NCBI RefSeq assembly: GCF_027594145.1
Contig: NZ_JAQFFK010000003.1
Coordinates: 124,001-188,000 of the forward strand
Source: Methanococcoides alaskense
GTDB taxonomy: Archaea > Halobacteriota > Methanosarcinia > Methanosarcinales > Methanosarcinaceae
DNA: 64,000 nt
Direction of reading: 5' to 3'
Part shown: positions 36,872 through 45,795 of the stretch, piece by piece
How the letters are laid out: each line of letters starts with the position of its first letter
Numbering within the stretch: the first letter of the stretch is position 1
Notes under the pieces: generated by a model
Databases searched by the model: none
Told to the model about the DNA's origin: nothing
Seen by the model: the letters and a program-made list of their open reading frames with translations, nothing else
Made by a program: the position numbers and the translations under genes

Positions 36872-39328
36872 ATGACCAATGAAGGCAAAGACAACATTAT
36901 ACATATTCTTCCATATCTTGCAGGCGTAATCCTAGCTTTCCTAATAGCACTGTACATAAGAACTATCCCTAAAGCAAGTGTGTTTCTCTCTAACGGCTTT
37001 GTTCGATTCGGGGGTAATGATCCATGGTACCATCTCAGGAATGTCGAATCAATTGTGAATAATTTCCCGAATATGCTGTGGTTTGATGCATATACCCAGT
37101 ATCCAAATGGTACTGATCAGGTATTTGCACCGTTATTTGACCTTGTACTCGGAACCATTATCTGGATACTTGGAGGTGGAAACCCAAGTCAGGACTTAAT
37201 TTATACAGTTTCCGCGTACTACCCTGCATTCTTAGGGGCATTGGTGGTAGTTCCAACATATTTTGTTGCCAAATGGTTGTTCAACCGTGAGACTGGACTA
37301 TTAGCATCACTGCTCGTTGCAATATCATCCGGTCAATTTCTCTCCAGGTCGATTTTGGGATTCAATGATCACCACATTGCTGAAACTCTGTTGAGTACGG
37401 TTGCAGCAATGTTTCTCATAATCGCAATAAAGAAGGCAAATGATTCTGGGCTCTCTTTTGATGATTTGAAAAATTCAAAGTTTAAGAATTTGAAACCAGC
37501 TCTCCCATATCTTGTACTATCAGGTATTGCACTGGGTGCCTACTCACTGGCATGGAAAGGGGCACTTTTCTTCAGTTTTATTATAGGTGTTTACATAGCG
37601 GTTCAGCATGTAATGGATCATCTGAATGGTCGATCTACCGATTATCTGGCTATCAGTGGAATGGTCATATTTGCTGTCGCGCTTATTATTGTTCTATTGA
37701 CACCACATCTGGGAGGCACAAAAGCACTACACATTAAAGGGTTGCTTGCGGGTATCGTTGCATTCCCTGTCCTTACTGGAATGTCGATAGCTATGAGCCG
37801 GAAAAAACTCAACAAATATTATTATCCCGGTTTAGCTGCAGTTCTTTTTGTAGGCGGGATCATAATTTCAAAACAGGTGTCTCCTTCTGCATATTCACTG
37901 GTGACAAGTGTTTTCAGTTACTTCACACGAACAGGCGGTGGTCTCACCATAGCCGAAGCATCCCCTCTCCTCTCCATGGGTGGTCAGTTCTCCTTCGCTC
38001 CATTCTGGGGCAATTTCACAACCCTTGGATACATATCACTCTTAGCAATAGTCTTTCTCGGTTATGAAACATTCAAGAAGAACAACTCTCCCGAAAGAAC
38101 GTTCCTGTTGGTCTGGACCTTCATGATCATATGGGCCATGCTACAGCAGAACCGTTTTGCATACTATTATTCAGTGAACGCTGCGATCTTGTCTGCTTAT
38201 GTCGGTATCAAGGTTCTGGAGCTTGCAGGCTGGAAAGGCCTGCTCGAGGATATAAGATCAAAGAATAAGTTCGACATCAAGAACATCAAGATCTGGCATA
38301 TACTTTCAGTTCTGGTGATAATACTTGTCTTCATGTATCCAAGTTACAATATGTCAATGCAACAGTCCCAGTATACAGGTGGTCCCAATGGCTACTGGAT
38401 CGAAACTACAATGTGGCTGAACTCTAACACACCCGACCCTGGCTTGGATTATTACGAGAGCTATGAAGTGCCTGCAAAAGGTGAGAGCTACCAGTATCCT
38501 GATGCTGCATACGGTGTGATGTCCTGGTGGGACTACGGGCACTGGATAGAAGTGATCGGTCACCGTATCCCAAATGCCAATCCGTTCCAGCAGGGAGTCG
38601 GAGGCCGCAGGAACAGCATGGAGGAAGAGAACCGCCCGGGTGCATCCACATTCTTCACAGCACAGTCTGAAGAAGAAGCCACAGCAGTTCTTGAGGCAAT
38701 ACATCCTGATCCGGAGAAGGCCGGTGCAAGATACATCGTCTCTGATGTGGAGATGGCTACCGGTAAGTTCTATGCAATGGCTGCATGGACCCTTGATACC
38801 AACGATTATTACATTCCTGTACAGACAGATATGGGTACACAGACAGTACCGGGGCCAAGGTATTTCAATTCCATGGAATCACGGCTACATATCTTTGATG
38901 CGAGGGGCCTTGAACAATATCGTATGGTTTACGAATCCCCTGTTGGCAACTCTGCAGAGACCGGTTACAAGAACATTTACAATGCACTCTTTGAAGGAGA
39001 TCTCGCTTTGGAAGATACCGGATATGTCAAGATCTTCGAGTATGTTGAGGGTGCACAGATCGTTGGTGAAGCACCTGAAGGTGAGGAAGTTGTAATCTCC
39101 ACAACTATACAGACCAACATTGGCAGAACCTTCGTATATTCACAGTCAACTGTCTCGGATGGAACTTACTCATTTACAGTGCCATATTCCACACAGGGAC
39201 CAATTGAAGGGGAGACCCAGTTCGATACCATGCCGGTTGGACCTTACAAGGTAACCTATGGTAGTGTTGTGGAAGAAGTGGATGTAAGTGAAAGGGACGT
39301 ACTGGATGGAAATGTGATAGAGGTCTGA
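36872..39328 (+). CDS. aglB: Oligosaccharyltransferase AglB (STT3 family)
   Basis: The 818-residue membrane enzyme transfers the lipid-linked glycan to Asn in N-x-S/T sequons of surface proteins. The N-terminal half has about 11-13 membrane helices and the first acidic motif FGGNDPWYH. The periplasmic-side domain has the hallmark WWDYGHW. The C-terminal 100 residues are a beta domain (EEVVISTTIQTN...). GTG at 36863 and ATG at 36872 are both possible starts. The gene closes the glycan island, just upstream of a hairpin terminator. Confidence 0.94.
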   Translation: MTNEGKDNIIHILPYLAGVILAFLIALYIRTIPKASVFLSNGFVRFGGNDPWYHLRNVESIVNNFPNMLWFDAYTQYPNGTDQVFAPLFDLVLGTIIWILGGGNPSQDLIYTVSAYYPAFLGALVVVPTYFVAKWLFNRETGLLASLLVAISSGQFLSRSILGFNDHHIAETLLSTVAAMFLIIAIKKANDSGLSFDDLKNSKFKNLKPALPYLVLSGIALGAYSLAWKGALFFSFIIGVYIAVQHVMDHLNGRSTDYLAISGMVIFAVALIIVLLTPHLGGTKALHIKGLLAGIVAFPVLTGMSIAMSRKKLNKYYYPGLAAVLFVGGIIISKQVSPSAYSLVTSVFSYFTRTGGGLTIAEASPLLSMGGQFSFAPFWGNFTTLGYISLLAIVFLGYETFKKNNSPERTFLLVWTFMIIWAMLQQNRFAYYYSVNAAILSAYVGIKVLELAGWKGLLEDIRSKNKFDIKNIKIWHILSVLVIILVFMYPSYNMSMQQSQYTGGPNGYWIETTMWLNSNTPDPGLDYYESYEVPAKGESYQYPDAAYGVMSWWDYGHWIEVIGHRIPNANPFQQGVGGRRNSMEEENRPGASTFFTAQSEEEATAVLEAIHPDPEKAGARYIVSDVEMATGKFYAMAAWTLDTNDYYIPVQTDMGTQTVPGPRYFNSMESRLHIFDARGLEQYRMVYESPVGNSAETGYKNIYNALFEGDLALEDTGYVKIFEYVEGAQIVGEAPEGEEVVISTTIQTNIGRTFVYSQSTVSDGTYSFTVPYSTQGPIEGETQFDTMPVGPYKVTYGSVVEEVDVSERDVLDGNVIEV

Positions 39329-39347
39329 TGCACAGGTTTTGTGCATC
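39327..39347 (+). terminator. Hairpin after aglB
   Basis: An 8-bp perfect stem GATGCACA / TGTGCATC with a 5-base loop starts at the aglB stop codon. A second stem (CCAGCAA / TTGCTGG) follows at about 39350-39376. Together they look like a transcription end for the glycan operon. Confidence 0.5.
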
Positions 39348-39499
39348 TTCCAGCAATGCATCTTTATTGCTTTGCTGGGCCAACCATCATGATTTGACAA
39401 CGAAGGTCTATGTAAGGTCGATAAGGTCCAATGTTATGATCATTATAAGGGATGTTTAAGTCAACTGCTCTCATCTAACGAAAGGAGCTTGTAAGTAAA

Positions 39500-40621
39500 T
39501 CACTGCGCCGTATCTTGTACAGCACTCATCCCTACATTCGGCTGATTGACAGACAGCCTACTCAGGCAGGATATGCCTGCTTGAGCTATGTTACGAGCAG
39601 CATTGAGGTCAGCATGTATCTGAAATCCACAATTACGACAACGGTAAGAACTACCATCCCGATTCCCTTTGTAAGTGTGTCCACATTTGGAACACTTCTG
39701 ACTGGGAAATCTGGGATCGACCGAGATAACCCGCTTGCCCAGAGCTTCCGCTTTGTAGCGGATAAACTGTTCAAGCTGGTAGAAACTCCAATTGTTGAGT
39801 TTCCTGTTAAAGTTCTTGCCTTTACGTTTCTGGACTCTGATACTTGTAAGATCTTCAAGAGCGATCACATCAAAGGGCATATTGACAATATCTTTGGCAA
39901 TACAATGGTTAACATCCGTCACAAACCGTCTTTCCTTTCTGCGAATCTTCTTAAGAAGACTTTTAGCAGACTTGGTGCCTTTGGATTGGAGTTCCTTCCT
40001 CAGATATGCATATTTAGCTCTTGCATTCTTGACCTTGCTGTCATTGAAAAAGACATTATTAGAACAAACTGCGACATTGACAATTCCACGATCAATACCA
40101 AGAACAGTATTACCGGATGGTTTAGGAGATTCTGTTCGAAGTGTAACATGCAGATAGAACAAATCATTTCTGCTGTCATAATTCAGAGTAGAACTTCGAA
40201 CCTCCAATCCAAGATACTGTTCATAGTATTTGGGAATTGTAAAGCAAACCTTGACTCTGCCATTAACTGACGAAACAGAAGCATATCCATGTTCGAAAAC
40301 AATACGGATTGTATTCTTGTTGTATCTGATTGCAGAGAAAGGGAAACTCTGTGGAAGTCTCTTAAGTTTGACACCCTTAAGAGCTTCACATGCAACATCA
40401 CGAGCACCCTGAACATGAGAGGAATTGAGTTCAGGGTACCGTTCACGAATGTCATAATAAGTAGCATGGTGGATAGAAACTTTGGAATAAGTATGATTCT
40501 CAAACCCATACTTAGCAACCTCGTTGAAAACTTGGTTGAAAAGTACAACTGTCTGCCTGAGATTTTCTTTGCCTTCATCCGGCATCTCTAGCTTAAGTTT
40601 AATGGTTCTATCCATGTACAT
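39500..40621 (-). CDS. tnpB: TnpB (IS200/IS605, IS1341 type) RNA-guided nuclease
   Basis: The 373-residue protein has the RuvC catalytic residues Asp in VLGIDRGIVNV, Glu in IALEDLTSI and Asp in IHADLNAARN. It has a zinc ribbon CSKCGHTYKGN...CRNCG and the DPRFPSQKCSKCG motif. No transposase (tnpA) is adjacent, so it is a TnpB-only element. An omega RNA would be expected to cover the 3' end and downstream of the gene (about 39400-39520), unverified. ATGs at 40621 and 40615 are alternative starts. An imperfect palindrome (GTACATATATATGCAC) lies at 40616-40631. Confidence 0.9.
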   Translation of the reverse strand: MYMDRTIKLKLEMPDEGKENLRQTVVLFNQVFNEVAKYGFENHTYSKVSIHHATYYDIRERYPELNSSHVQGARDVACEALKGVKLKRLPQSFPFSAIRYNKNTIRIVFEHGYASVSSVNGRVKVCFTIPKYYEQYLGLEVRSSTLNYDSRNDLFYLHVTLRTESPKPSGNTVLGIDRGIVNVAVCSNNVFFNDSKVKNARAKYAYLRKELQSKGTKSAKSLLKKIRRKERRFVTDVNHCIAKDIVNMPFDVIALEDLTSIRVQKRKGKNFNRKLNNWSFYQLEQFIRYKAEALGKRVISVDPRFPSQKCSKCGHTYKGNRDGSSYRCRNCGFQIHADLNAARNIAQAGISCLSRLSVNQPNVGMSAVQDTAQ

Positions 40622-40746
40622 ATATATGCACGGATAGCTTAAAAGGATAGTTAACTTGAATATACAAGAAGTGATAACATGAACAAAAATAAGATAACCA
40701 CTCCATCCCCTCCCAGCTTATGCAAGGAGTCCCAGGAGGGAATTTG

Positions 40747-41613
40747 ATGGATATAAAAAAAGCTGTAATTCCTGTTGCAGGTCTTGGGACCCGGTTCTTG
40801 CCGGTGACAAAGTCCATGCCTAAAGAAATGCTTCCAATAATTGACAAACCGGTGATTCACTATGTTGTGGAGGAGGCTATTGCATCTGGTATTAATGATA
40901 TTATCTTTGTTACGGGGAGGAGCAAACGTTCTATTGAGGATTATTTTGATGGTTCCCCTGAGCTGGAGATGCACCTTAAGGAGCAACATAAGGATGATCT
41001 TCTGAAAATGGTGGAGGATATCTCTTCTATGGTGGACATTCACTACATCAGGCAGAAAGAGCCAAGAGGGCTAGGGGATGCTATCATGACCGCCAGGAAA
41101 CACATTAGTGGGGATCCTTTCGCAGTTCTTCTTGGTGATGATATCATTGTCAACCATACCCCTTGCATCCGGCAGCTCATCGAGGTCTTTAAAAAATACA
41201 GGTGCTCTACCATTGCAGTTGAAGAAGTTCCACGGGAGAAGGTAAGCAGTTATGGTATTATTAAGGGTAAACCACTGGAAGGTTCATTGAGTATTCTCGA
41301 AGACATTGTGGAAAAGCCTTCCATTGAAGAAGCACCCTCGAACATTGGTGCCATAGGCAGGTATGTGTTCACTCCGGAGATATTCGATTGTATCAAAGAT
41401 GCTGGAGTGGGCGCTGGTGGGGAGATCCAGCTAACAGATGGTATACGCATGCTCAATGATATGCAGAAGGTCTATGCTTACAAGTTTGCAGGGAAGCGAT
41501 ATGATACCGGGGACAAGTTCGGGTATGTTCAGGCGGTCATTGACTTTGCATTATGCAATGAGGACTTCGGGCCTAAGGTAAGGGACTATCTGAAGACCAT
41601 TCCAGATATATGA
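40747..41613 (+). CDS. galU: UTP-glucose-1-phosphate uridylyltransferase GalU
   Basis: It makes UDP-glucose, a precursor for surface glycans. The 288-residue protein has AVIPVAGLGTRFLPVTKSMPKEMLPI, PRGLGDAIMTAR, LLGDDIIV and RYDTGDKFGYVQA. AGGAGGG at 40735-40741 selects the ATG at 40747, although the frame is open from 40720. A T-rich run follows the stop (about 41638-41655). It lies between the glycan island's TnpB element and the hacB operon. Confidence 0.94.
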   Translation: MDIKKAVIPVAGLGTRFLPVTKSMPKEMLPIIDKPVIHYVVEEAIASGINDIIFVTGRSKRSIEDYFDGSPELEMHLKEQHKDDLLKMVEDISSMVDIHYIRQKEPRGLGDAIMTARKHISGDPFAVLLGDDIIVNHTPCIRQLIEVFKKYRCSTIAVEEVPREKVSSYGIIKGKPLEGSLSILEDIVEKPSIEEAPSNIGAIGRYVFTPEIFDCIKDAGVGAGGEIQLTDGIRMLNDMQKVYAYKFAGKRYDTGDKFGYVQAVIDFALCNEDFGPKVRDYLKTIPDI

Positions 41614-41693
41614 TCAACATCTGATAACATTTCCATTCTTTTTTCTTTTTTTCCGCTACTTACTAATATCATTGTGTAAAACCTACTCTTCAG

Positions 41694-42194
41694 GTGACAA
41701 CATTGGAAAGTAAGATCAAAGGAAAAGCTTGGGTATTTGGCGATGATGTCGATACTGATGTCATTATCCCTGGTAAGTATCTCAGGACAACTGATATGCA
41801 GGTTTTCGCTGACCATGCGATGGAGGGCATAGATCCTGATTTTTCGAAGAAGGTCCACAAAGGCGATGTGGTCGTTGGTGGAAGCAATTTTGGTTGCGGT
41901 TCTTCAAGGGAACAGGCAGCTCTTGCTTTAAAATATGGGGGCGTTTCTTGTGTTATCGCGAAGTTCTTTGGGCGTATCTTCTTCCGTAATGCTATCAATG
42001 TAGGCCTTCCTCTCATGGAGGCTGATATTGAGTGCAATGAAGGTGATACTGTTGAGGTCGATCTGCATGAAGGCTTGGTGACCGTTAACGGTAAAGTTTT
42101 CAAAGGCAACAAACTTCCTGATTTCCTTCTTGAGATCCTGACCGATGGCGGCCTTGTTGAGCACAGGAAAGCGTTGCAAAAAAAGGAACAATAA
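41694..42194 (+). CDS. hacB: Homoaconitase small subunit
   Basis: The 166-residue swivel subunit has [13 protein letters not shown] and [13 protein letters not shown] like LeuD, but its specificity loop reads YLRT (residues 29-32), the pattern of methanogen homoaconitase in coenzyme B synthesis. It should pair with an iron-sulfur large subunit encoded elsewhere, and it serves repeated homocitrate-chain steps. It starts with GTG. An 8-base gap separates it from the unknown gene 42203-43063, which itself is 4 bases from aksF: a compact operon. Confidence 0.87.
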   Translation: MTTLESKIKGKAWVFGDDVDTDVIIPGKYLRTTDMQVFADHAMEGIDPDFSKKVHKGDVVVGGSNFGCGSSREQAALALKYGGVSCVIAKFFGRIFFRNAINVGLPLMEADIECNEGDTVEVDLHEGLVTVNGKVFKGNKLPDFLLEILTDGGLVEHRKALQKKEQ

Positions 42195-42202
42195 ATGATA
42201 TT

Positions 42203-43063
42203 ATGATATTTCCTGATGAGTATAAGTGTGTAGGTGTGACCGGGATCTCTCCTGATGAAGTGCACGAGGACATTATCTATTTCCTTTCGGACTACATGGT
42301 CGTTGAAGATCAACTAAGTGAGTCCGAGATCGAATATTCCGTTTATCATGTGAACAAGAAAGGAACTGACCTTCTGCGTGAAATTGAGAGCATTGAGCTT
42401 ATCGCTTCGAAGGGACAGGTCATAAAATATGGACCTCAACTGAACATAAAGGACAGGACCCTTCTTATAGACACAGCAGTGGAATTGTGCAAAGGCGATG
42501 TGACCACTGTGATCTTTACAGGCGTTGATAACCACGTGACCTTTGTCCACTCTCCGTCATTATCTGAGATCGTGGAGATCGAAATAGTCGATGTTATACC
42601 TCCGGTCCCTTCGTGGCTTTCCCATGTTATAAGACGGCTCGAAACGAGTGGCATTTTCGGGGACCTTGGAGTTCGTTTTACTGAGAATGTCATTGACCTT
42701 TCACAGTTCGAGGGTGAGAACACTGTGTTCCCTTGTTCGTGTTCCGGTCTGAAGGGCAAGTTCCTTGACTGCGATACTGTAATGGAAGATGGGGCATTGC
42801 TTGTTGGCTGTGAGATCTCTAAAAAACTTTTCGAGACGCGTTTTCCTGATATCAGCTATTCAATGGTGAACATCTGTCCTTTCAAGTCCGATATTTTCAA
42901 ACCGACAAAGCCTTTCATAACCCGATGTTGCCGTTCAGAAAAGTCAGGCAGGGTCACCATCAATGGTGTGGAAGGGGTAGTGGTCCACTGGGGTGCTTCG
43001 GAGTATTTCGTCTCAGAGGCTGTCAGGGACCTGGCACTTGATATTGCAAAGAAAAAGGCATGA
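42203..43063 (+). CDS. Conserved methanogen protein of unknown function
   Basis: A soluble protein of 286 residues, mixed alpha/beta, with a Cys-rich C-terminal part: FPCSCSGLKGKFLDCDT, LLVGCEIS, NICPFKSD and TRCCRS. The Cys arrangement hints at metal or iron-sulfur binding. I do not recognise a characterised family. Its position between hacB and aksF, with short gaps, ties it to the homoaconitase/homoisocitrate pathway; a role in cluster assembly or in an associated step is inference only. The start ATG at 42203 follows the hacB stop by 8 bases. Confidence 0.8.
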   Translation: MIFPDEYKCVGVTGISPDEVHEDIIYFLSDYMVVEDQLSESEIEYSVYHVNKKGTDLLREIESIELIASKGQVIKYGPQLNIKDRTLLIDTAVELCKGDVTTVIFTGVDNHVTFVHSPSLSEIVEIEIVDVIPPVPSWLSHVIRRLETSGIFGDLGVRFTENVIDLSQFEGENTVFPCSCSGLKGKFLDCDTVMEDGALLVGCEISKKLFETRFPDISYSMVNICPFKSDIFKPTKPFITRCCRSEKSGRVTINGVEGVVVHWGASEYFVSEAVRDLALDIAKKKA

Positions 43064-43067
43064 TGTT

Positions 43068-44075
43068 ATGGTTAAAATAATGAGGGTTGCGATAGTTGAA
43101 GGCGATGGTATCGGGAAAGAAGTTATTCCTGCGGCAGTAGAGGTTCTTGATGCGCTTGACCTTCCCATTGAGAAGGTCCCGCTTGAACTTGGATATGGTA
43201 AATGGGAAAAATGCGGTGTCGCCATTGATGAGAAGGATCTCGAAATACTGAAAAGCTGTGATTGTGTGCTATTCGGTGCGATCACCACTCCTACTGATCC
43301 TAATTACAAAAGTGTTCTTCTTACCATTCGCAAAGAACTTGACATGTATGCCAACATTCGCCCGATAAAACCGCTTCCCGGGCTGGTCGGAGTGACAGGA
43401 AAGAATGACTTTGATCTTGTGATCGTGAGGGAGAACACCGAAGGGATGTATTCTTCCATTGAAGAGATACACGATGACGTTGCATATACAAAGCGTGTCG
43501 TATCCCGTAAAGGGTCCGAGCGCATTGCAAGAAGCGCATGTAAGCTGGCAAAAGATAGAAAGAATGAGATCACCATCGTACACAAGTCCAACGTTTTGAA
43601 ATCCGATACCCTTTTCCTTGGGGTTTGCCGGGAGGTCGCTGCCTCTGAGGGAGTGGAGTACAGGGATATGCTTGTGGATGCCATGGCATATAGTCTGATG
43701 TCATATCCGGAAAGGTATGATGTGGTGGTGACCACGAATCTTTTTGGTGATATACTCAGTGACATGTCGGCAGCTCTTGTTGGTAGCCTTGGGCTTGTGC
43801 CAAGTGCGAATATCGGCGACAAATATGCTTTTTTTGAACCGGTACATGGCAGTGCTCCGGATATTGCAGGAAAAGGGATCGCAAATCCAATTGCAGCTAT
43901 CCTTAGTATGAAAATGATGCTTGAATGGATGGGCTACGAAAGGGAAGCGGCTCTGGTAGAGAGTGCAGTGGAATTCAGCATAAAGGAAAACATTACTACC
44001 CCTGACCTTGGTGGCAGCTCCAGTACTTCCGATGTAGGTAAATTGATGGCTGATCACATTCGGAACAATCTCTGA
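43068..44075 (+). CDS. aksF: Homoisocitrate dehydrogenase
   Basis: The 335-residue enzyme decarboxylates homoisocitrate (and longer chain homologues) in 2-oxosuberate synthesis for coenzyme B. Family motifs are VAIVEGDGIGKEVIP, RPIKPLPG, VIVRENTEGMY, VVTTNLFGDILSD and FEPVHGSAPDIAGKGIANP. The stretch FGAITTPTDPNYKS resembles AksF more than LeuB. The frame is open from 42993, but the start is the ATG at 43068, after the upstream stop. The operon with hacB supports the assignment. Substrate range cannot be read from sequence. Confidence 0.82.
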   Translation: MVKIMRVAIVEGDGIGKEVIPAAVEVLDALDLPIEKVPLELGYGKWEKCGVAIDEKDLEILKSCDCVLFGAITTPTDPNYKSVLLTIRKELDMYANIRPIKPLPGLVGVTGKNDFDLVIVRENTEGMYSSIEEIHDDVAYTKRVVSRKGSERIARSACKLAKDRKNEITIVHKSNVLKSDTLFLGVCREVAASEGVEYRDMLVDAMAYSLMSYPERYDVVVTTNLFGDILSDMSAALVGSLGLVPSANIGDKYAFFEPVHGSAPDIAGKGIANPIAAILSMKMMLEWMGYEREAALVESAVEFSIKENITTPDLGGSSSTSDVGKLMADHIRNNL

Positions 44076-44088
44076 AAAATAGAATTGT

Positions 44089-44109
44089 AACCCCTTATTC
44101 CAAGGGGTT
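44089..44109. terminator. Hairpin between convergent aksF and arlJ
   Basis: An 8-bp stem AACCCCTT / AAGGGGTT with a 5-base loop lies in the 55-base gap between convergent genes, so it may end both transcripts. Confidence 0.65.
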
Positions 44110-44130
44110 CATATCTTTTGAAAGATCCTC

Positions 44131-45786
44131 TCAGGAAGTTCCTAACAAGGTTGCAACTCCTGAAACTGTGATGACTGCACTGAATGCTGATACCCAGACC
44201 ATTATCACAAAGTCCTTTGATGCCCTTAGGATGTGCCCACCATCAACGAAGCGTAGGAGGAGGGCTGACATTAATGAGTGTGCGACCATGATGAGCAATA
44301 TCATTGCAGAGAGCACCTCTATGCTACCGATGTCAGGGTTTATGACCATGCCCATGCTCATGCCCTCGGGAATGGAGACCGTTGAGAACATGTCCTGCAT
44401 TAGATCGACCACACCGATCGAAATATAAAGTGTGAATCCTATGCCACCTGTAAGTCCGTAAAGCACTCCTACGAGGCTCGATGCAGATTGGTATCTCTTT
44501 TTTCTCAGACTCACAATACGGTGAAAGTTGTTGGCTATCATCTCTCCGATGACCTCCGGTTTTCCGCCGAGGTTAGTTGCTTCAACGAACATGCCACTGA
44601 AACGTTGTATAAGATTACTTCCTGTATTAGCTGCAAAGAAGTTCCATGATTTTTTCTTATCCACGCGGGTATTCAATCTTTTGTACAATGCATTCACATC
44701 TTTGGTAAGGGGACCAAAATCATGTATTCGCAGGGCTTTGAGTGCCTCATCTATGAGTCCGCCTCTTGCACCTGCGGAACTTCCGAGAGAACGTATAAGG
44801 GAAGGATAGTTCTCGTCTTTCCTTTTGATATCCTTTTCTATATCTGATGCAACATGGCCCATATAGAAAAGAGGTGTTAGTACCACGGCAACAGCGATAG
44901 GCAGGTCGAGCTTTCCATATAAGATGACTGCAATAGCTGCAACGATACATCCTGCAATTGATATTGGAATTGACTGATATAGTCTGATCTTTGATTTTGT
45001 CAATATCTTTGTTTGTTGCCAGATAGGATCATTTGGCACCTTTGATCTTGTAAATGCTATCATTACCATATCAGTACCAATGAAAACGACAACAACTACT
45101 GACATGAGCATTATTACATCCATTCCGGTTATGACCGGCATGATTATTGCAAAGGAGGCAAGGAATATCAGCGCCATGATAAGTGATATGAACAGTTCTT
45201 TGATAACTTCTACAGCGTAGAGGGCACTGTTATACATTGCTTCGTATTCATTCATTACAACGTTCTGTTCGGCTTTAAGGAATGATTGTATATCTTCTCC
45301 TGACTGAAGTCCGTGTGCAAATCTGTCAAGGAAGTCCTCATAAAGGACAGATGGTGTTCTTTTCGATCCAAAACGGCATGCATCAGCCAAGCTCATGTTC
45401 CATACCGTGACCAGATCATATATCTTCTCACTTTCCTTTGCAAGGAACCCATAACTCTCATTCTGGGAAACTATCTTGATTATATCAAGTCTTGGTGTGT
45501 CCGCGGTTGAGATTACACCCATATGTGTAATGTAATAGTGCATATTGTTGTCTATTTCGGAGGCTTTCCCTCCAAGTATGGAGAATGGGTAATAGAACAC
45601 AAAAATTATACAGATCACAGGGAGAAGTGCCGGAAGCATCATAGTGTTCCCTGTGAAAAGACCAGGCAACAATACATAAATTACAATTGAGAATATAAAT
45701 CCAAAAGCTACTACTGGAACTGCAATTTTCCTTGCATAGTCCCTAGGGTTCATTTCCATTGCATTGAATGCCTTTAGATAATCCAT
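44131..45786 (-). CDS. arlJ: Archaellum assembly membrane protein ArlJ (FlaJ)
   Basis: The 551-residue integral membrane protein of the type II secretion F/TadC superfamily has about eight or nine helices and two cytoplasmic helical bundles (FAHGLQSGEDIQSFLKAEQ and RSLGSSAGARGGLIDEALKAL). It is the platform on which the ArlI ATPase works. It is the last gene of the archaellum operon, 9 bases after arlI. Confidence 0.93.
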   Translation of the reverse strand: MDYLKAFNAMEMNPRDYARKIAVPVVAFGFIFSIVIYVLLPGLFTGNTMMLPALLPVICIIFVFYYPFSILGGKASEIDNNMHYYITHMGVISTADTPRLDIIKIVSQNESYGFLAKESEKIYDLVTVWNMSLADACRFGSKRTPSVLYEDFLDRFAHGLQSGEDIQSFLKAEQNVVMNEYEAMYNSALYAVEVIKELFISLIMALIFLASFAIIMPVITGMDVIMLMSVVVVVFIGTDMVMIAFTRSKVPNDPIWQQTKILTKSKIRLYQSIPISIAGCIVAAIAVILYGKLDLPIAVAVVLTPLFYMGHVASDIEKDIKRKDENYPSLIRSLGSSAGARGGLIDEALKALRIHDFGPLTKDVNALYKRLNTRVDKKKSWNFFAANTGSNLIQRFSGMFVEATNLGGKPEVIGEMIANNFHRIVSLRKKRYQSASSLVGVLYGLTGGIGFTLYISIGVVDLMQDMFSTVSIPEGMSMGMVINPDIGSIEVLSAMILLIMVAHSLMSALLLRFVDGGHILRASKDFVIMVWVSAFSAVITVSGVATLLGTS

Positions 45787-45795
45787 TTATATGCC

